A DNA stretch of 64,000 nt from Selaginella tamariscina (lineage: Eukaryota > Streptophyta > Lycopodiopsida > Selaginellales > Selaginellaceae): contig PUQB01000221.1 in NCBI GenBank assembly GCA_003024785.1, positions 141,259 through 205,258 on the forward strand. The letters are read 5' to 3'. The notes beneath the pieces are model-generated. The model searched no databases, was not told where the DNA came from, and worked only from the letters and a program-made list of their open reading frames with translations. Shown here piece by piece: positions 25,464 to 42,331 of the stretch (the stretch's first letter is position 1; each line of letters starts with the position of its first letter). Both the position numbers and the translations under genes were made by a program.

Positions 25464-26123
25464 ATGTCACAACAACAACAACAACAACAACAACAACAGG
25501 AATCTGTCACTGGAATTGCTATTTTAGATTTCATAGGATTCAAATTCACCTCCATATCTCCTGACGGTATTCATGGCAAATTCATTGTATCCCAAAATTC
25601 ATGTCAGGTTAGTATATGCATTTGCAAATATGTATATTATATGCATGTGTATGTATAATTATACACACCGCATGTGTATGTGTATGTAGCCATTTGGTGT
25701 TTTACATGGGGGAGTATCAGCCTACGTCGCAGAAGCATTAGGTAGCATTGGAGCTCAAGTGGCATCGGATTTCGAGCGTGTGGCAGGAATCGAACTCAAT
25801 ATCAACCATTTGCATGCGGTACCTATCGGTCAAGAGGTGACCGTGGATGCTGTTCCTCTTTTAAAAGGCCGTCGTATACAGGTAGATACTGTATTTATAC
25901 CAATACATTATATATTATATAATATATATTATAGATATTTTAATAGGTGTGGGAAATTAAGTTTACTGGTACAAAAGAGCCTTCCTCTTCAAGATCTCCC
26001 TCGGAATCGAACCCCGTCACTATTGCCGTCTCAAGAGTAACACTTGTGGTTGGTTTACCAAATCCTTCTAAAGGAGCGTCGTTTAAGGAGCTTATAACCA
26101 CTAAGTTAGTAGCTAAGCTTTAG
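25464..26123 (+). CDS. DHNAT: 1,4-dihydroxy-2-naphthoyl-CoA thioesterase (hotdog fold)
   Basis: Hydrolyses DHNA-CoA in phylloquinone (vitamin K1) synthesis; the plant enzymes act in peroxisomes. Three phase-0 exons, 25464-25607, 25690-25881 and 25947-26123, give 170 residues with no frame errors. After a run of ten Gln (residues 3-12, CAA repeat) come the hotdog motifs: CQPFGVLHGGVSAYVAEALG across the first junction, with the HGG and the catalytic-type Glu of VAEAL, then RVAGIELNINHLHAV, a GRRIQVWEIKF strand and SRVTLVV. The length matches plant DHNAT1/2. The C-terminus VAKL carries AKL, a PTS1-type peroxisomal signal. The gene converges on THG1, with only 164 bp between stop codons. The poly-Gln N-terminus is not usual for the family. 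Confidence 0.93.
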
Positions 26124-26287
26124 ACAGGGATTAATTAGTGGATAATGACGATATAATTGTGTGGAATATTCGTACGGGTTTAATATATATCTTATAAAGT
26201 TTATAATATTTTAACAATGTACTTCTAAATTTGCTATGTTAAGAACAAAAAATAAACATAATAACTTATTAAAGTTTAATTAAAACA

Positions 26288-27525
26288 TCATTTCACCTGA
26301 AGAATGTGAGGATTGCGTTCCCAAAAGCTATCACCAATTATATCGCACTGCTCAACCACAATCTCCATCTTATCGCGCTTGTTCTATTAAAAATATTTAA
26401 GTTTAATCGAAATTGTATATTATTATTAAATATTAACAATTTATTTATTTAATTTAAGCTACCTGTTTCTTATAAACTGAGGAACCCTTGCGGTATAGCT
26501 CTGGGAGAGTGCTGTAATTTATGTTAAACCTAGAAAATAGTAGCTCGTTCTTTTGTTCCGTTTGTGTGCCCTACAAAAACATGTGAGTAAATGCACGGGT
26601 GCATATGGGGCCGCATGACTTATGTGTGTGAGCATATGTATATGTAAATACGACATTTATACATATGGATGTATATCTACATGTGGACGGTTAAATTTTA
26701 AAAATAAATAGCTGCATCTGGATGTACATATGCCCCTGTTATATGTGAGGAAGTCGTATAAAGTAATACACATTTTAAAATGAATAACTCACATACCCGT
26801 AGCTTTTCATAAGCTTCTGAAGGTTCAAAGCCATCTTTTCGAAGACACCAAAAGCATGTATTGTACTGATTATTTATGTGACCTGCAGATAGTATTGCAT
26901 GTATATGGGCATACTCTCTCTCACTCTGTGTGTGTGTGTGTGTGTGTGAAACACTCACAATCGGCTTGCCGCCAAGAAAGATAATCTCGAAGAATCGGGT
27001 CTGTTGGATAGCAGACAGCTCTTCCATCAAAACATGGGGGATATAACAGTTCCTTATCAGGAAAAATCTCGGACCATTTCATTACATATGCTGATGCAAA
27101 TAACGAAACAATAACTGATAACTAGTTTGCTGTATAACATAAGCACGCATTAGATTGAAAAATAGTTCTTAATTAACGTCATTACCTTGCTCTTCGTTGG
27201 AAAAGCGTACTGTTCTTGTGAATAACAAAGCTGCAAAGAGACAGTGTCAGAATGAATCTCTCTCTCTCTCTCTCACACACACGTAATGTATTGTGTACAA
27301 ACATGACATAACCACAGATACACACTTCACCCATACAGATGGTGTGTATGATATATTCAGACACACACACACACACACACACACACAACCTGTATTCATC
27401 ACTCGCACCATATGCAAATACTACATCAGGATGCTCCGTTAAAACCAACTTGGCACACTCATTCATAAGGCGAAGAGCACGCTCGTCATTGGGTTTCTCA
27501 AAACCATGATATTCAGAAAATCTGA

Positions 27526-27564
<39 letters not shown>

Positions 27565-27714
27565 TAAAATGTAAGAAAAATAATTATAAAAAAATCAGCC
27601 ATTGGATTACCTATGAAATCCTCTACCGTCGATTCTGATCACAATCCATGTCGATGGCAGCAATCGATCGTCCGCTTCAAATGTCTTCACATACTCGTAC
27701 TTGCTCTTCGCCAT
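26288..27714 (-). CDS. THG1: tRNA(His) guanylyltransferase (Thg1), single domain
   Basis: Adds the extra G(-1) to the 5' end of tRNA-His. Seven exons were read: 27611-27714, 27390-27521, 27186-27230, 26959-27090, 26797-26882, 26463-26570 and 26288-26383. The protein starts [13 protein letters not shown]. It carries the two metal-binding Asp motifs RIDGRGFHR and AYGASDEYS, then [58 protein letters not shown] and C-terminal [16 protein letters not shown], i.e. a complete single Thg1 domain of about 230-260 residues. No frameshift was found. The start is the first ATG after a telo-box cluster at 27722-27748. Plant homologues I recall are tandem two-domain proteins; this one is not. Confidence 0.93.
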
Positions 27715-27755
27715 AACCAAAACCCTAAATCCCTAAACCCTAATTAGAATATACG
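27715..27755. promoter_or_regulatory. telo-box cluster upstream of THG1
   Basis: AAACCCTAA-type motifs occur three times in about 30 bp (around 27719, 27729 and 27738) directly before the minus-strand THG1 ATG at 27714. Telo-boxes in this position are typical of plant genes for translation and growth. Confidence 0.55.
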
Positions 27756-27769
27756 TCAATATATATAAA

Positions 27770-28022
27770 GAATATTCCTGGTGACAAAGAACCCTAAGGG
27801 CATGGATCTTGGCCCTAAACGAAGAGCAAGAATGTTTTCAATGGACAAGATGCTGCTGTTAATGCGACTTGGTTCTTCACATCTCGTTACAGGCGGGAGG
27901 CTTACGAGAATGACATTCATGTCTTGGATACACTCGTTCGTCAGGGTATGTACAATTGGAATGGTCTCAATTAATCCCTGTTCTTACCTCGCTATTGATT
28001 TTACTGAGGCCCCAATTATGTA
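27770..28022 (+). pseudogene. unrecognised gene fragment head-to-head with THG1
   Basis: One frame encodes NGQDAAVNATWFFTSRYRRE followed by AYENDIHVLDTLVRQGMYNW and stops near 27978. The segment has ordinary codon usage and a lower AT content than its surroundings, and looks like protein-coding sequence. Just upstream the frame is broken, and the start is unclear. I do not recognise the family. It may be a small gene driven from the promoter shared with THG1, or a fragment of one. Confidence 0.25.
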
Positions 28023-31000
28023 AATTTTTGGTGTAATTCTATGGAATTCTGTAATAACACACATAAATATTTAACTATATATATATAATTATGTGCTACA
28101 GGATAATGTACGTGTAAAGTAATCGACGCATTATATCAAATAACCCTATAATTTATTGTGTGTGTGTGTGTGTGCTTATTATATTAATAAAGCATTTCCA
28201 ATAACGAGCATATTTAATAACAAGAAATAAGTTATGATTTTCGTTTTTTAATATTTAATTTAATATTGTGCATTCCTTTGTTTCTTATTAACTAAAACAA
28301 TTTGTAAACCAATAAATATATATTTTAAATTTCATTTAAATAATTAACAAGAAAATAAATATACTAAGAAAACATTTTTAGAATTCACAGATATATGTTC
28401 TATAGCCGTATTCTTTATTTATATTTTAATAACACAAATATATATAAGATTAGTGTTTAAAACACAATTAAATGATTTTTAAGTTAATAACAAGCGTAGT
28501 ACATGATTTTAATTCCTTTTCAATAAGAGATATTTTTATTTATATTAATAACTTCAATTATATTTCTATAAATAACAATTATATTAATATTGTTATTATA
28601 TAACGTTATAATTATTATTGTTATTTTAACATTGTTAATAGTGGAAGCTCCTATATTGTGTATACGTAAATACAAAATTAAATTGTATATAGAGTATTTT
28701 AATATTAGGAAACGCTAATTTTATCCAACAATTTCATATACACATGTGGTAGTTCGTTTTATCTTTGATTAATATGCTTAATCAAGTAAACACTTATATA
28801 ACTTTATATATAAAATGTAAAAAAGAAATTTAAAAATGTTAAATAAAAAAGAATATATTTCACATTAAATTTAGTTTATACCTTTAGCATCAACATCCAT
28901 CATAAAATGTTTTAGTAACTTTTAAAATTTACAAATTTAATCTTTATAACATAATTTTATAATATGTTAATATATTTATAGTTAAAAATACACACACACA
29001 TAAATACATATGTTAAAGTGAAAAAAATGAACAAATAAAAAACAAGTTTAAATTAATATTAAATGTTTGACATAAAACCTATTTAATAAAAAAATAAAAT
29101 TCAATAATACTAATAGAATTTAATTAATGAATAACTAAAAATATGTTAATCAAATTATTAAGATAAGAATGAAACTTATAAGGAATTATATTTTAATGAG
29201 TTTAACTATGGAATTTATATTGTTATAAGTTTAATAACATTTAATACAGCAAAGTAAAATAGAATTGATATTCAAGGACAATAGTTAATATAATATGATA
29301 AAGTTTATTAATTTACATTTTTAAATGATTGTTAATTTTTATTACTACTAAAATCTAGTAATACACAAGTTTTCTTGAAGAAATTAAAATGTTAGATTTA
29401 AATTAAATAATTCTTATTATCAATACTATCATCTCTTTCTAAAAAATTAAATATCAAAATTTTGAATTGTTAAATATATGAAATAAGTAATCCTCATTTA
29501 ATAATAAACTGGTGTACCATATTTTTTTTATTAATTGAGATGCTATACAATTTTAACTCTTTAAAAGAACTTATATATAAACTCTAAAATAAATAATTTA
29601 TTATTTAGAATGGTGTTATACTTATCATGTTAAATTGAATTATATTATTCAAGATGACAATTACATTATTAAAATTCAAAATAAACAAAAAAAATTTTAT
29701 TTATGAACAAAAAACATAAACAATTAAATCTTATATATGAACTAGATATATGAGAAAATATATATTTAGAAAACTAAGTAATATAAGAAGAAAAATAATA
29801 AAGTAACTTAAAACTAATGTTGAACTAGAAAACATTAGTCAATAATTTATTATTTTAATACAAATATTAGTACTATTTAACAAAAAATTAAATATTAATT
29901 TTATACAAAAAGGTATCTTAATAAATATGAAATAAATCATAATATATTTATTATATAATTAACAAATCTTTTATTTTAATTTTAAATTAATATAATTTAT
30001 TTATTTAATTACACAAAAAATTTCATTATTGTAAAGTTTTACATGTTAAAAAAATATTAATTAGGTTTTTTTGCAATATCTATTATTAATTATACGACTT
30101 ATACATTATGTTAATAGTTTCATGTTTAGACAAGGATTTTCTTACTTAATGCTAATTAATTATTAATCTTAACCATTGATAACACTATTTAATTATTATT
30201 TAAAATTTAAGGTTAATAAATTATAAAAAATGTTCTCACCTAAAACCTTCTCAAAAATTTGTGATTGATTAATTTGTAAATAAAATCTATAATTTATCAA
30301 TTTAAAATTGAGATTAATTACTTTATGATTAATTGTGTGGAATACATTTTTATAACTAATCATATAACAAAGTTAAATAATATAAAAAAACTACATCTTG
30401 TAAATCATATAACAAAACTAATAAATTATAAACAACTATATTTTTGAATTGTTTCATTAAAATTTAATATACCTTTTAATAAATTAAATTTATCGATTAG
30501 CAAATGATTAATAAATCATCTTGCATAATGCTTATTAATAAATGATTTTTAAAATCGATGCATTTATACACTTTCTTATCAGTATTATTTACATTTCTTA
30601 AATGTTTTTTTCTTAATGAACTACTCCTTTATAATTTAAACTATTTTTATTAGAAAAAAAAACTATATTAAATATTGAAAATAATTTTAGATTATTAGAT
30701 TATGTAGAGTTTTAATTATTTTTGATTTAAAAAAAATATCTTTTAATGTTTTTATTTATAATGTTTAAAGTCTTAATAAATTTAAAATTGGTTATGGTTT
30801 GACTTTTCATATTTTAATTTATTAGTGTTAAAGTTTGATAGGTTATTTATATTAAAAAGTTTTCTATTTGGGGTTAAATATGTAAATTTTTAAATTTTAA
30901 GTGCATATATATTTAAATTTGAAACTTTTCAGTAATTTGCTTTTATATATACAAATAATAAAGTATGTAATATGTAGTTATTGCATATATATGTTTGATT

Positions 31001-32620
31001 ATTGTTTAAATATAATAATGACATGAGCTTAAAATTTAGTAATAATTTATTTTAATATTTAATATATAAACTAATATGTACAACACATAAATTTCAATGT
31101 GCTTATTTAGTTATTTTTATAATCAATAATCATCAATAGTTAGTGGAGCAATGGTGTGACTTTTTTAATATTTATATATTAATAAATTTTTAAAATATAT
31201 TACTTACAACATTTTATAACAAATCACTAACTGAGTATTAAATTAATATAAAATAAAACATTACATTAAACATACATAGTATATGAATAAAATGTATATG
31301 ACATTGTCATCGTAAATTCCTTTGCAAAGATGTAATAAAAACATGTGTAAAGAGAGATAATTTCTTATTAAATAATTTAATTAAAAAAATTATATAAATA
31401 TTATTGTTGGAAAGATAAAAGTATAAATAATATATAATATGTCGGCATTACTTAAAGATAAACACTTCGTTCAATGGCTTGATAGAACATCTACAATAGT
31501 TCCTTTTTTTTAACATCAAAATGCCGACGGCAACATCGCAAGGACTTGGCATTTTATAATATTTCATGTTATGGTATATTTACAATTAAAATTCATATAA
31601 AATTCACATGAATTATGCAAAGTTTTCATTTCAACATGTTAAATTGAAAATATACATTTATATTATTAATATAATGTCATATTTAATATCTTATAAACAC
31701 ATTTCTCATTAGAATTAAAGAAAACAATTATGACATAATACATCAACGAATTAATAAGAACTAATGTTAGCGTGTATGAATTTATATGAAAAAAAAATTT
31801 AGAATAACTTATATTGATAAGAGGTTAAAAAAAAACATTATTGAAGTAAAACTTGAATTTTGTAAAAAATTATAATTTATAACCTTAATTGAAGTTGTGT
31901 TCTAGATTAAATAATATATAAAATGATTATTTTAAAAGTTATAAATTAAAGCCCACACATATTATATTTAAATTAACAATTTAAATTTTAATACAATTTT
32001 AAACTAATATTTTCAATAACTTTGTTAAAAAAAGTTAATATAATTAATTTATAAATAATTCAACACTATAAGTTCACATGAATTTATGATAAAAGTATAT
32101 ACTATATAAATTTAACATGAGAATTACATGTTATAATCACATGCAATTCTTAAATTTTAATTGAAATATTGATTTTAATTATTATAAAGTTATTTCAATA
32201 TGGAGACTTATATTAAACTTTAGCATTAAGCAAATAATAAAGGGTTGTGCCTTAACAATATATTAATTAAAACATGTATCGATAAAAGAATAATGAACTC
32301 AATTATGAATGTATTAACTTTATTACATATCATATTTAATATATGTGACAGAGCCCTTTTGTTTTCTTATTATGTAAAATGGATTAACATAGAATATTAT
32401 TCTTAATGGGAATATACTTAGTGAGTTTAATTTAAGGGTTGATTATGCCAAACTAACTAAAAACTTAATTAGGACATAGAAATAAAAATGTTAATTTTAC
32501 ATAAAAAAATTTGCAAGACAAAATGTTTTAATATTTGATATAAACATATTACTTTAAAAGAGTTTATTAAATATAATAAATGTTAACGGAGGATAATTTT
32601 GATCATCAAACGTAATAAAT
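28023..32620. other. AT-rich gene desert
   Basis: About 4.6 kb of extremely AT-rich sequence with no open frame of note and almost none of the CA/GA microsatellites common elsewhere in the window. Only a short (GT)n occurs near 28158. No gene, RNA gene or structured repeat could be supported. Confidence 0.7.
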
Positions 32621-32624
32621 ATTA

Positions 32625-34574
32625 GGGGCCTCTGCATCTGCTTCTAAAACCACTTTTATCTCCTTAAAAGTGAATAAATCGCGACCACACTTACTTCTTG
32701 TGCTAAAAGTGCTAAAATTAGTTCTTTTAGGAAAGGGATATTCTTAAAAGAGTCAGAACCGCACCATTCTTTAAAAAAATTCTTTTAAGAGGAATAACAA
32801 GGGAATATTCGCTCATTTATGACAGAAATTTAGAGGAGCATAAAGATCCTCAAGAGGATCTTTAAGCTCTTCTAAGTGCCACGTCAACGACGGCAACAAC
32901 AATATTTAATATAGGGTGCAAGCGATAAAGCTTTTCGCACCACCAAGTGCCGATCATGGATGATTCTCAAGATCAAGCTCAAGTCTTTGAAGCTCAAGGT
33001 CTTGAAGTCATGGTTAGGTGCGTTTCTCAGCAGTTGGGTAGACTTGGGTGGATTTAGCAATCCATCGTTGCAATCGTCCGAGCAAGTGATCAAGGAGTTG
33101 GCCAAGGAGCTGGAGGGTTCCATGGACCTGCCCAGGTCCATGGCCAGGGGATACACAACGGGATTCATAGAGCAGGACACCCTATGGGGATTCCTGGCTT
33201 AGTCTATGCTCATCAAAGCTCCCCAGCGTATTCAAGGAGCTGCTCTGTTTGGAACTTAACAGAGCAGCTCGGCGTTTTTTACTCAGCCAAGACAGATTCG
33301 GAAAGCTCAACTTTTGCTACTGCTCAGCCAGGCAACTCTTTCTTTTCAGCTGCTCAGCGGGGAGCTCTTCTTTCGCTACTACTCACCCAGCAGTTGGCGT
33401 CCATCTAGTGGTGGAGGTGCAAAGTATGCATGCACGATGATGGCATCTCAGATAGATGCTGAAGTGGAGCGGTCGAGCTGAGCATCGAAGGAGTTCGGAG
33501 GAGGATAAAGACGTTGGAATACTTGAAATAGGTACTTGAAATACTTTCTTAGTTTTCAAAACAGCTTATGAGTGTTTTGCACATCCTCCATGTGCTATTG
33601 GCAGAGGTGCTTGTCATGGTGGTAGAGCAAGCTGAGGCCGAGGTTGACCTGGATGTAAAACACAAGAAAGTGCTAATGGTGATGATGACAACATGGTAAG
33701 CCTTACTTAATTTCAAAATAAGTAGATGCATCTCATATTAGGTAAAGGATGGGTTGATGTTGGTGGGAAACGAGTACGTGGAAACAATTGGACTTCAGAA
33801 GAAACGCTTGTGCTCATCAATTTGAAGGAAGAAGAGGACAGAGAGCTACGTGAGCATCCGGAACAATTTCTCCACTTTGTTAAGGCAAAAAAACAGCGGG
33901 AAATTCTGGCCAAAGCCCTAGCAGATAAAACCAACGTTTACAGGTATCTGGCTGTTGGGACAAGCTCATGATAAGATATCGTGATCAATGATTATCATTG
34001 CAGCACTGGAGTTGGGAATTACTAGAGCTTGTCATTGGAGGAGGAAAAGTCTAACCCCAAGATCTCCAATGACTTTCCTCAGTGTTGCTTTGAGGCCTTG
34101 GATAGCTAGTGGAAGGACAGACCAGTCATGGCACCTCGTGCCTCTTCAACTCAAAGAGAAACCAGTAGCAGCAGCTCGAGAGTGAGGTTGATTGTGGTGA
34201 TGGTGACCAGGTTGTGGGGAGCACAGGTAGGAAGAAGAAGGTTGCTGCTCTGGAAGCCACACCAGCATGACATGCGAGAACATGAGGTTACAGTTGGAGA
34301 TTGAAATTCGTCATGTTATTGATTTCATTCCAGAGTGAAGATTGAGTTGAAGCTCACATTATCTGAGATTCAAAAATTTGAATTTGAATTCTACATTTGA
34401 AAATGATAAACAGAAACTGCTAAAAAAATATGTGCAGAAGCGTCACTTTTAAGGCTCTTTTACAATCCTTTTAAGAGAATATTCATAACCTTAAAAGTTC
34501 ATATTAAAAGCTAGTGCGGTTGGGTTCTAAGACATTTCTTTTAAATGCTTAAAAGACTTTTAATCAAGAGCACC
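32625..34574 (+). mobile_element. decayed DNA transposon carrying a trihelix/Myb-SANT-like fragment
   Basis: A higher-GC insert within AT-rich DNA. At 33726-34010 it encodes RGNNWTSEETLVLINLKEEE, then FVKAKKQREILAKALA and, after an apparent intron or frame change, SGCWDKLMIRYRDQ. This is the three-helix layout of plant trihelix and Harbinger ORF1-type DNA-binding domains. Other pieces (32960-33480) are frame-broken. The edges look inverted-repeat-like: GGGGCCTCTGCATC on the left, and GGTGCTCTTGATTA as the right end read in reverse. Both flanks are rich in TTTTAAGAG/CTTAAAAG words. TTA precedes the left end and TAT follows the right end, so the target duplication is imperfect. No transposase was found. 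Confidence 0.5.
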
Positions 34575-34589
34575 TATTTTTCATTATAC

Positions 34590-35105
34590 AATGCGTATGA
34601 TTCACAGGAATCAAAAAAAAGATTCGTAATATAGATTAAATTAAAAACAATAAACTATAAAAATTTTTTAAATCTGAAAAAATGCAATAACTATAGATGT
34701 TAAAATCAATAATAAATAGATCCTCAATTTTACTACACAAATTTTGTAATAATTTTCATCTTAAAAATTAATAAAAGTATTTATAATGTATATATTTTAT
34801 TAAAAATTTTACTGTAGCATATTTAATCTAATTATTTAATAGATCAAAAACATAAAATTCAAGTCATATTATTAGTATATCTATTTCATAAATAAACTTC
34901 TGTTTTATTCAGTTTTACATAAGTATTATAATTAAATAAGTCTTGAGTCACGTCAACTAAGTAAAAGACCCGGCGTTTACGGAGAAAATATGAAAAAAAT
35001 TATTAACTAAAAAAACAGTTTATATTGTTATATAGTTTATTATTAAAGTCTGTCCCTTATATTATAATGTATATGCAATTCAATATATATGATAAATATA
35101 GAAGA
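34590..35105. other. AT-rich spacer
   Basis: AT-rich DNA between the transposon remnant and the membrane-protein gene. Apart from the presumed promoter of the latter I see nothing in it. Confidence 0.5.
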
Positions 35106-37281
35106 ATGAAATCGCTAGATTGGGTTTTGCTGGGTTTTTCTATATTCACAACGATTCCATTTTTATTTGCAAATTTTGTTATTCTGAGATATAGAAAAAG
35201 AAAGTATTTTAGAGCACAGGCGGTGTGGAACTCATTCTTCTGGATCCCTTGCTGGCTTGTTTATCTCTTCTGCATTTGTGACCAATGGGCATATTCCTCA
35301 CCGCAAAGGAATCTTTGCCAGGTATATATGGCTGAAATATGTGTGTGTGTGTGTGTATGTGTATATATATTCTCTTGAAATTTTGTAATACAACATTTAA
35401 CTTATATTTAGTTTTTATTTAAATTTGAAATAACATGAAAATATTTATTTTAATATTGTCTTTTCTCTATTAATTGTATTTAAATTTAAATTTTCTATAG
35501 AATTTAAGGTTAATATAAATATTCAAACTGCATGCAGTTTTGTTTCTTTTGGAATTTTTAATACACAACATTTAATTAATGATTAATCTTTATTTAAAAT
35601 TAAAATAGCATATGTTTTAATATTGTAATGTTTTAATACAAGTCTTTATTTAAATTTGAGATAACACAACATTTAAGTAATATATTTCAAGGTGTACTCT
35701 GTGGGAGTTTTGGATTAAGCTTTGCTTAGGACTGAGTCTCTGGCTAATCTGCATTACATGAGACTACACCGCATGGAGAATATTCTCAACAACGAAGAGA
35801 TCCAAGCTGGAGAGTCTACATCATTTGGATACCTGCTTTAATGCTGCCTTCCCTCCTCGTATGCACAGTTGCAACCCTTGTCCATGCTACTAAATGTAAG
35901 TATTTTTATTTATAATTTTATTAATGTTCATATTAATAATAAATCTTATATTTTGCTTGATTTCCACTTAATACATATATGTTCTAGTAATATACTAGTA
36001 TGCTTGTGCTTCACAGACACGCACACATACTATACATATGATGATATCACATAACCAACAAATATGAAAATTCAATATTAATATATAGATGTGTACCCGA
36101 GCTATGGTTCGTGGTGACGTGGCAGTTTGACCTAGGTTTCTTGCTATGGTTTGTGGTGACGTGGCAGTTTGACCTAGGGTTTGGGAGAAGTATGATATGG
36201 TGCGTGTGCGTGTATACACACGCACACACACACACACAACACATCATACAGCTCCAGGGTATTTTTCATATCATAGGGGTATATCCATGTAATACATATA
36301 TATTTCTAGTAATACACCAGTATACACGCACGCGCACATACACAAATATTATACATATGATGATATCCATAACCAGAAAATATGAGAATCGATTTTACAC
36401 ACACACACCATACATACAGCTCCAGGTACACATAAAATTTTTCATATCATAGGGAATGTCTATCTGGGTATAAAATCAAAACAAGATATGTGCAGATATA
36501 CTCTTATAGATACAATACATATACTAACTGTATATACGTGAGAGACAATATATATATATAATATAATATAGAGAAGAGAGAGAGAGAGAGAGAGAGAGAA
36601 TAATCTGATGATTAGTTTAAACTATAATATTTTGATAATCAAATGAATTAAATTAACCAGGAACGGTGACCACAAGTCCATTCAAAGTCAGGATGGAAAA
36701 AAGCACAGTTTCACAATTCCACCCATATATTTTTCCGGGGTTTGGTATACTTATTCAAGCTGCGTAACCAAAAGGATGCTTAGTAAGAAGGGAGTATGTG
36801 CACACATGTGATTACTGTGTATTGTCATTTCTAGTGTACGCATTAACTGGTGTATCGTACCTCACGCATGAATATGAAAACATGGAAGGCCGCTGTTTCC
36901 TCACCTTCTGTGTGTGTGTGGTCTTCTTTCATTTCTGGATCCACATGACTGGCCCGTCTACCTGTGTTTGTTCAAGCCTGAGTCTGAAATGGAAACATAC
37001 GAAGAGGTACGCACACACACATGTCGTGTATGAGAAGAGAGAGAGAGAGAGCAAGATATATATAATAAAATATATTGCACACACACGCACGCAGCGCACA
37101 CATACACATGATACATGAGTTCGAATTTCTTCAGGAGTTGAGGCGTTCTGGGGCAAAGATCTTAAACTCTTTTGTAGCAGCCAGTGGCCGTATTAACATG
37201 CCTTCATCCGAAGGAGCCATTCTTCATGCCATTCATGAAGCATCCGAAGAGATCTCGGAATTCAAGGTTCCGTGTATTTAT

Positions 37282-37314
<33 letters not shown>

Positions 37315-37528
37315 TATATAAAACCTGCATGATTTGTAATCATATACATGTAGACACACATGATATACATGCATGTGTGGTGTGTATGTATGTTTTGCGT
37401 GCTTACATAGATGCATAAGTAAGAAATTCTTGCTTTTATAGGAAAAGATAAGCATTCTAGAGATGGAGAAATCAAGGCTAGAGATGGAGAAATCAAGGCT
37501 GGAGATGGAGTTGCTAATTGGCAACTGA
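35106..37528 (+). CDS. multi-pass membrane protein, possibly seven-transmembrane, unassigned
   Basis: Proposed exons are 35106-35321, 35692-35895, 36661-36793, 36835-37006, 37135-37266 and 37442-37528. Hydrophobic segments in order include VLLGFSIFTTIPFLFANFVI, WNSFFWIPCWLVYLFCICDQ, WIKLCLGLSLWLICITLRLH, VYIIWIPALMLPSLLVCTVA and FLTFCVCVVFFHFWI, consistent with up to seven passes. The soluble C-terminus has PSSEGAILHAIHEASEEI and ends in a charged coil with a 21-bp coding repeat (EMEKSRL). The WIPALMLPSLL...HATK stretch recalls the middle of plant RGS1 7TM regions, but no RGS domain is visible. Frame slips are needed in exon 2 (near 35758) and exon 4 (near 36940). Function unknown. Confidence 0.55.
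36101..36184. repeat. two tandem 42-bp repeats with TGACGTGGCA boxes
   Basis: The unit GCTATGGTTYGTGGTGACGT followed by GGCAGTTTGACCTAGG occurs twice back to back (36101-36142, 36143-36184) in an intron of the membrane-protein gene. Each copy contains TGACGTGG, a bZIP-type (C/G-box hybrid) core. Confidence 0.75.
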
Positions 37529-37928
37529 AACAATGCCTAAACAAGGCAAGCAAGCTCTCACGTAGAGTTGCCAAATATATAGATAACTTGTATACAACTA
37601 AGGAATGCATATACAACTTAACTGATGAGAGAGAGAGAGAGGGAGAAGAGAGAGAGAGAGATGATTGAAAATAATGTATTCCGTCAACCTATGAGTACAT
37701 GCACGATCCAATGATAAAATTCGTGTGTAAATGTGTGTTCATCAATAATATTAAGCAAGCCATCCACCTGGTAACGCAATATATATCTATATATATATAT
37801 ATCTGTGTGTGTGTGCTAATTACCTATACTTTAATCAAACTATAAAAATCTTATATACACGTTAAATCATATTACCTTATGATTGTAAACTATTATGTTT
37901 AATCAAAATATGTAAAACTTACCTGGCA

Positions 37929-42331
<4,403 letters not shown>

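Noticed and set aside
35106-37528. Annotation as plant RGS1
   Set aside because: Only topology and a few residues agree; the RGS GTPase-activating domain is absent and the match is from memory.
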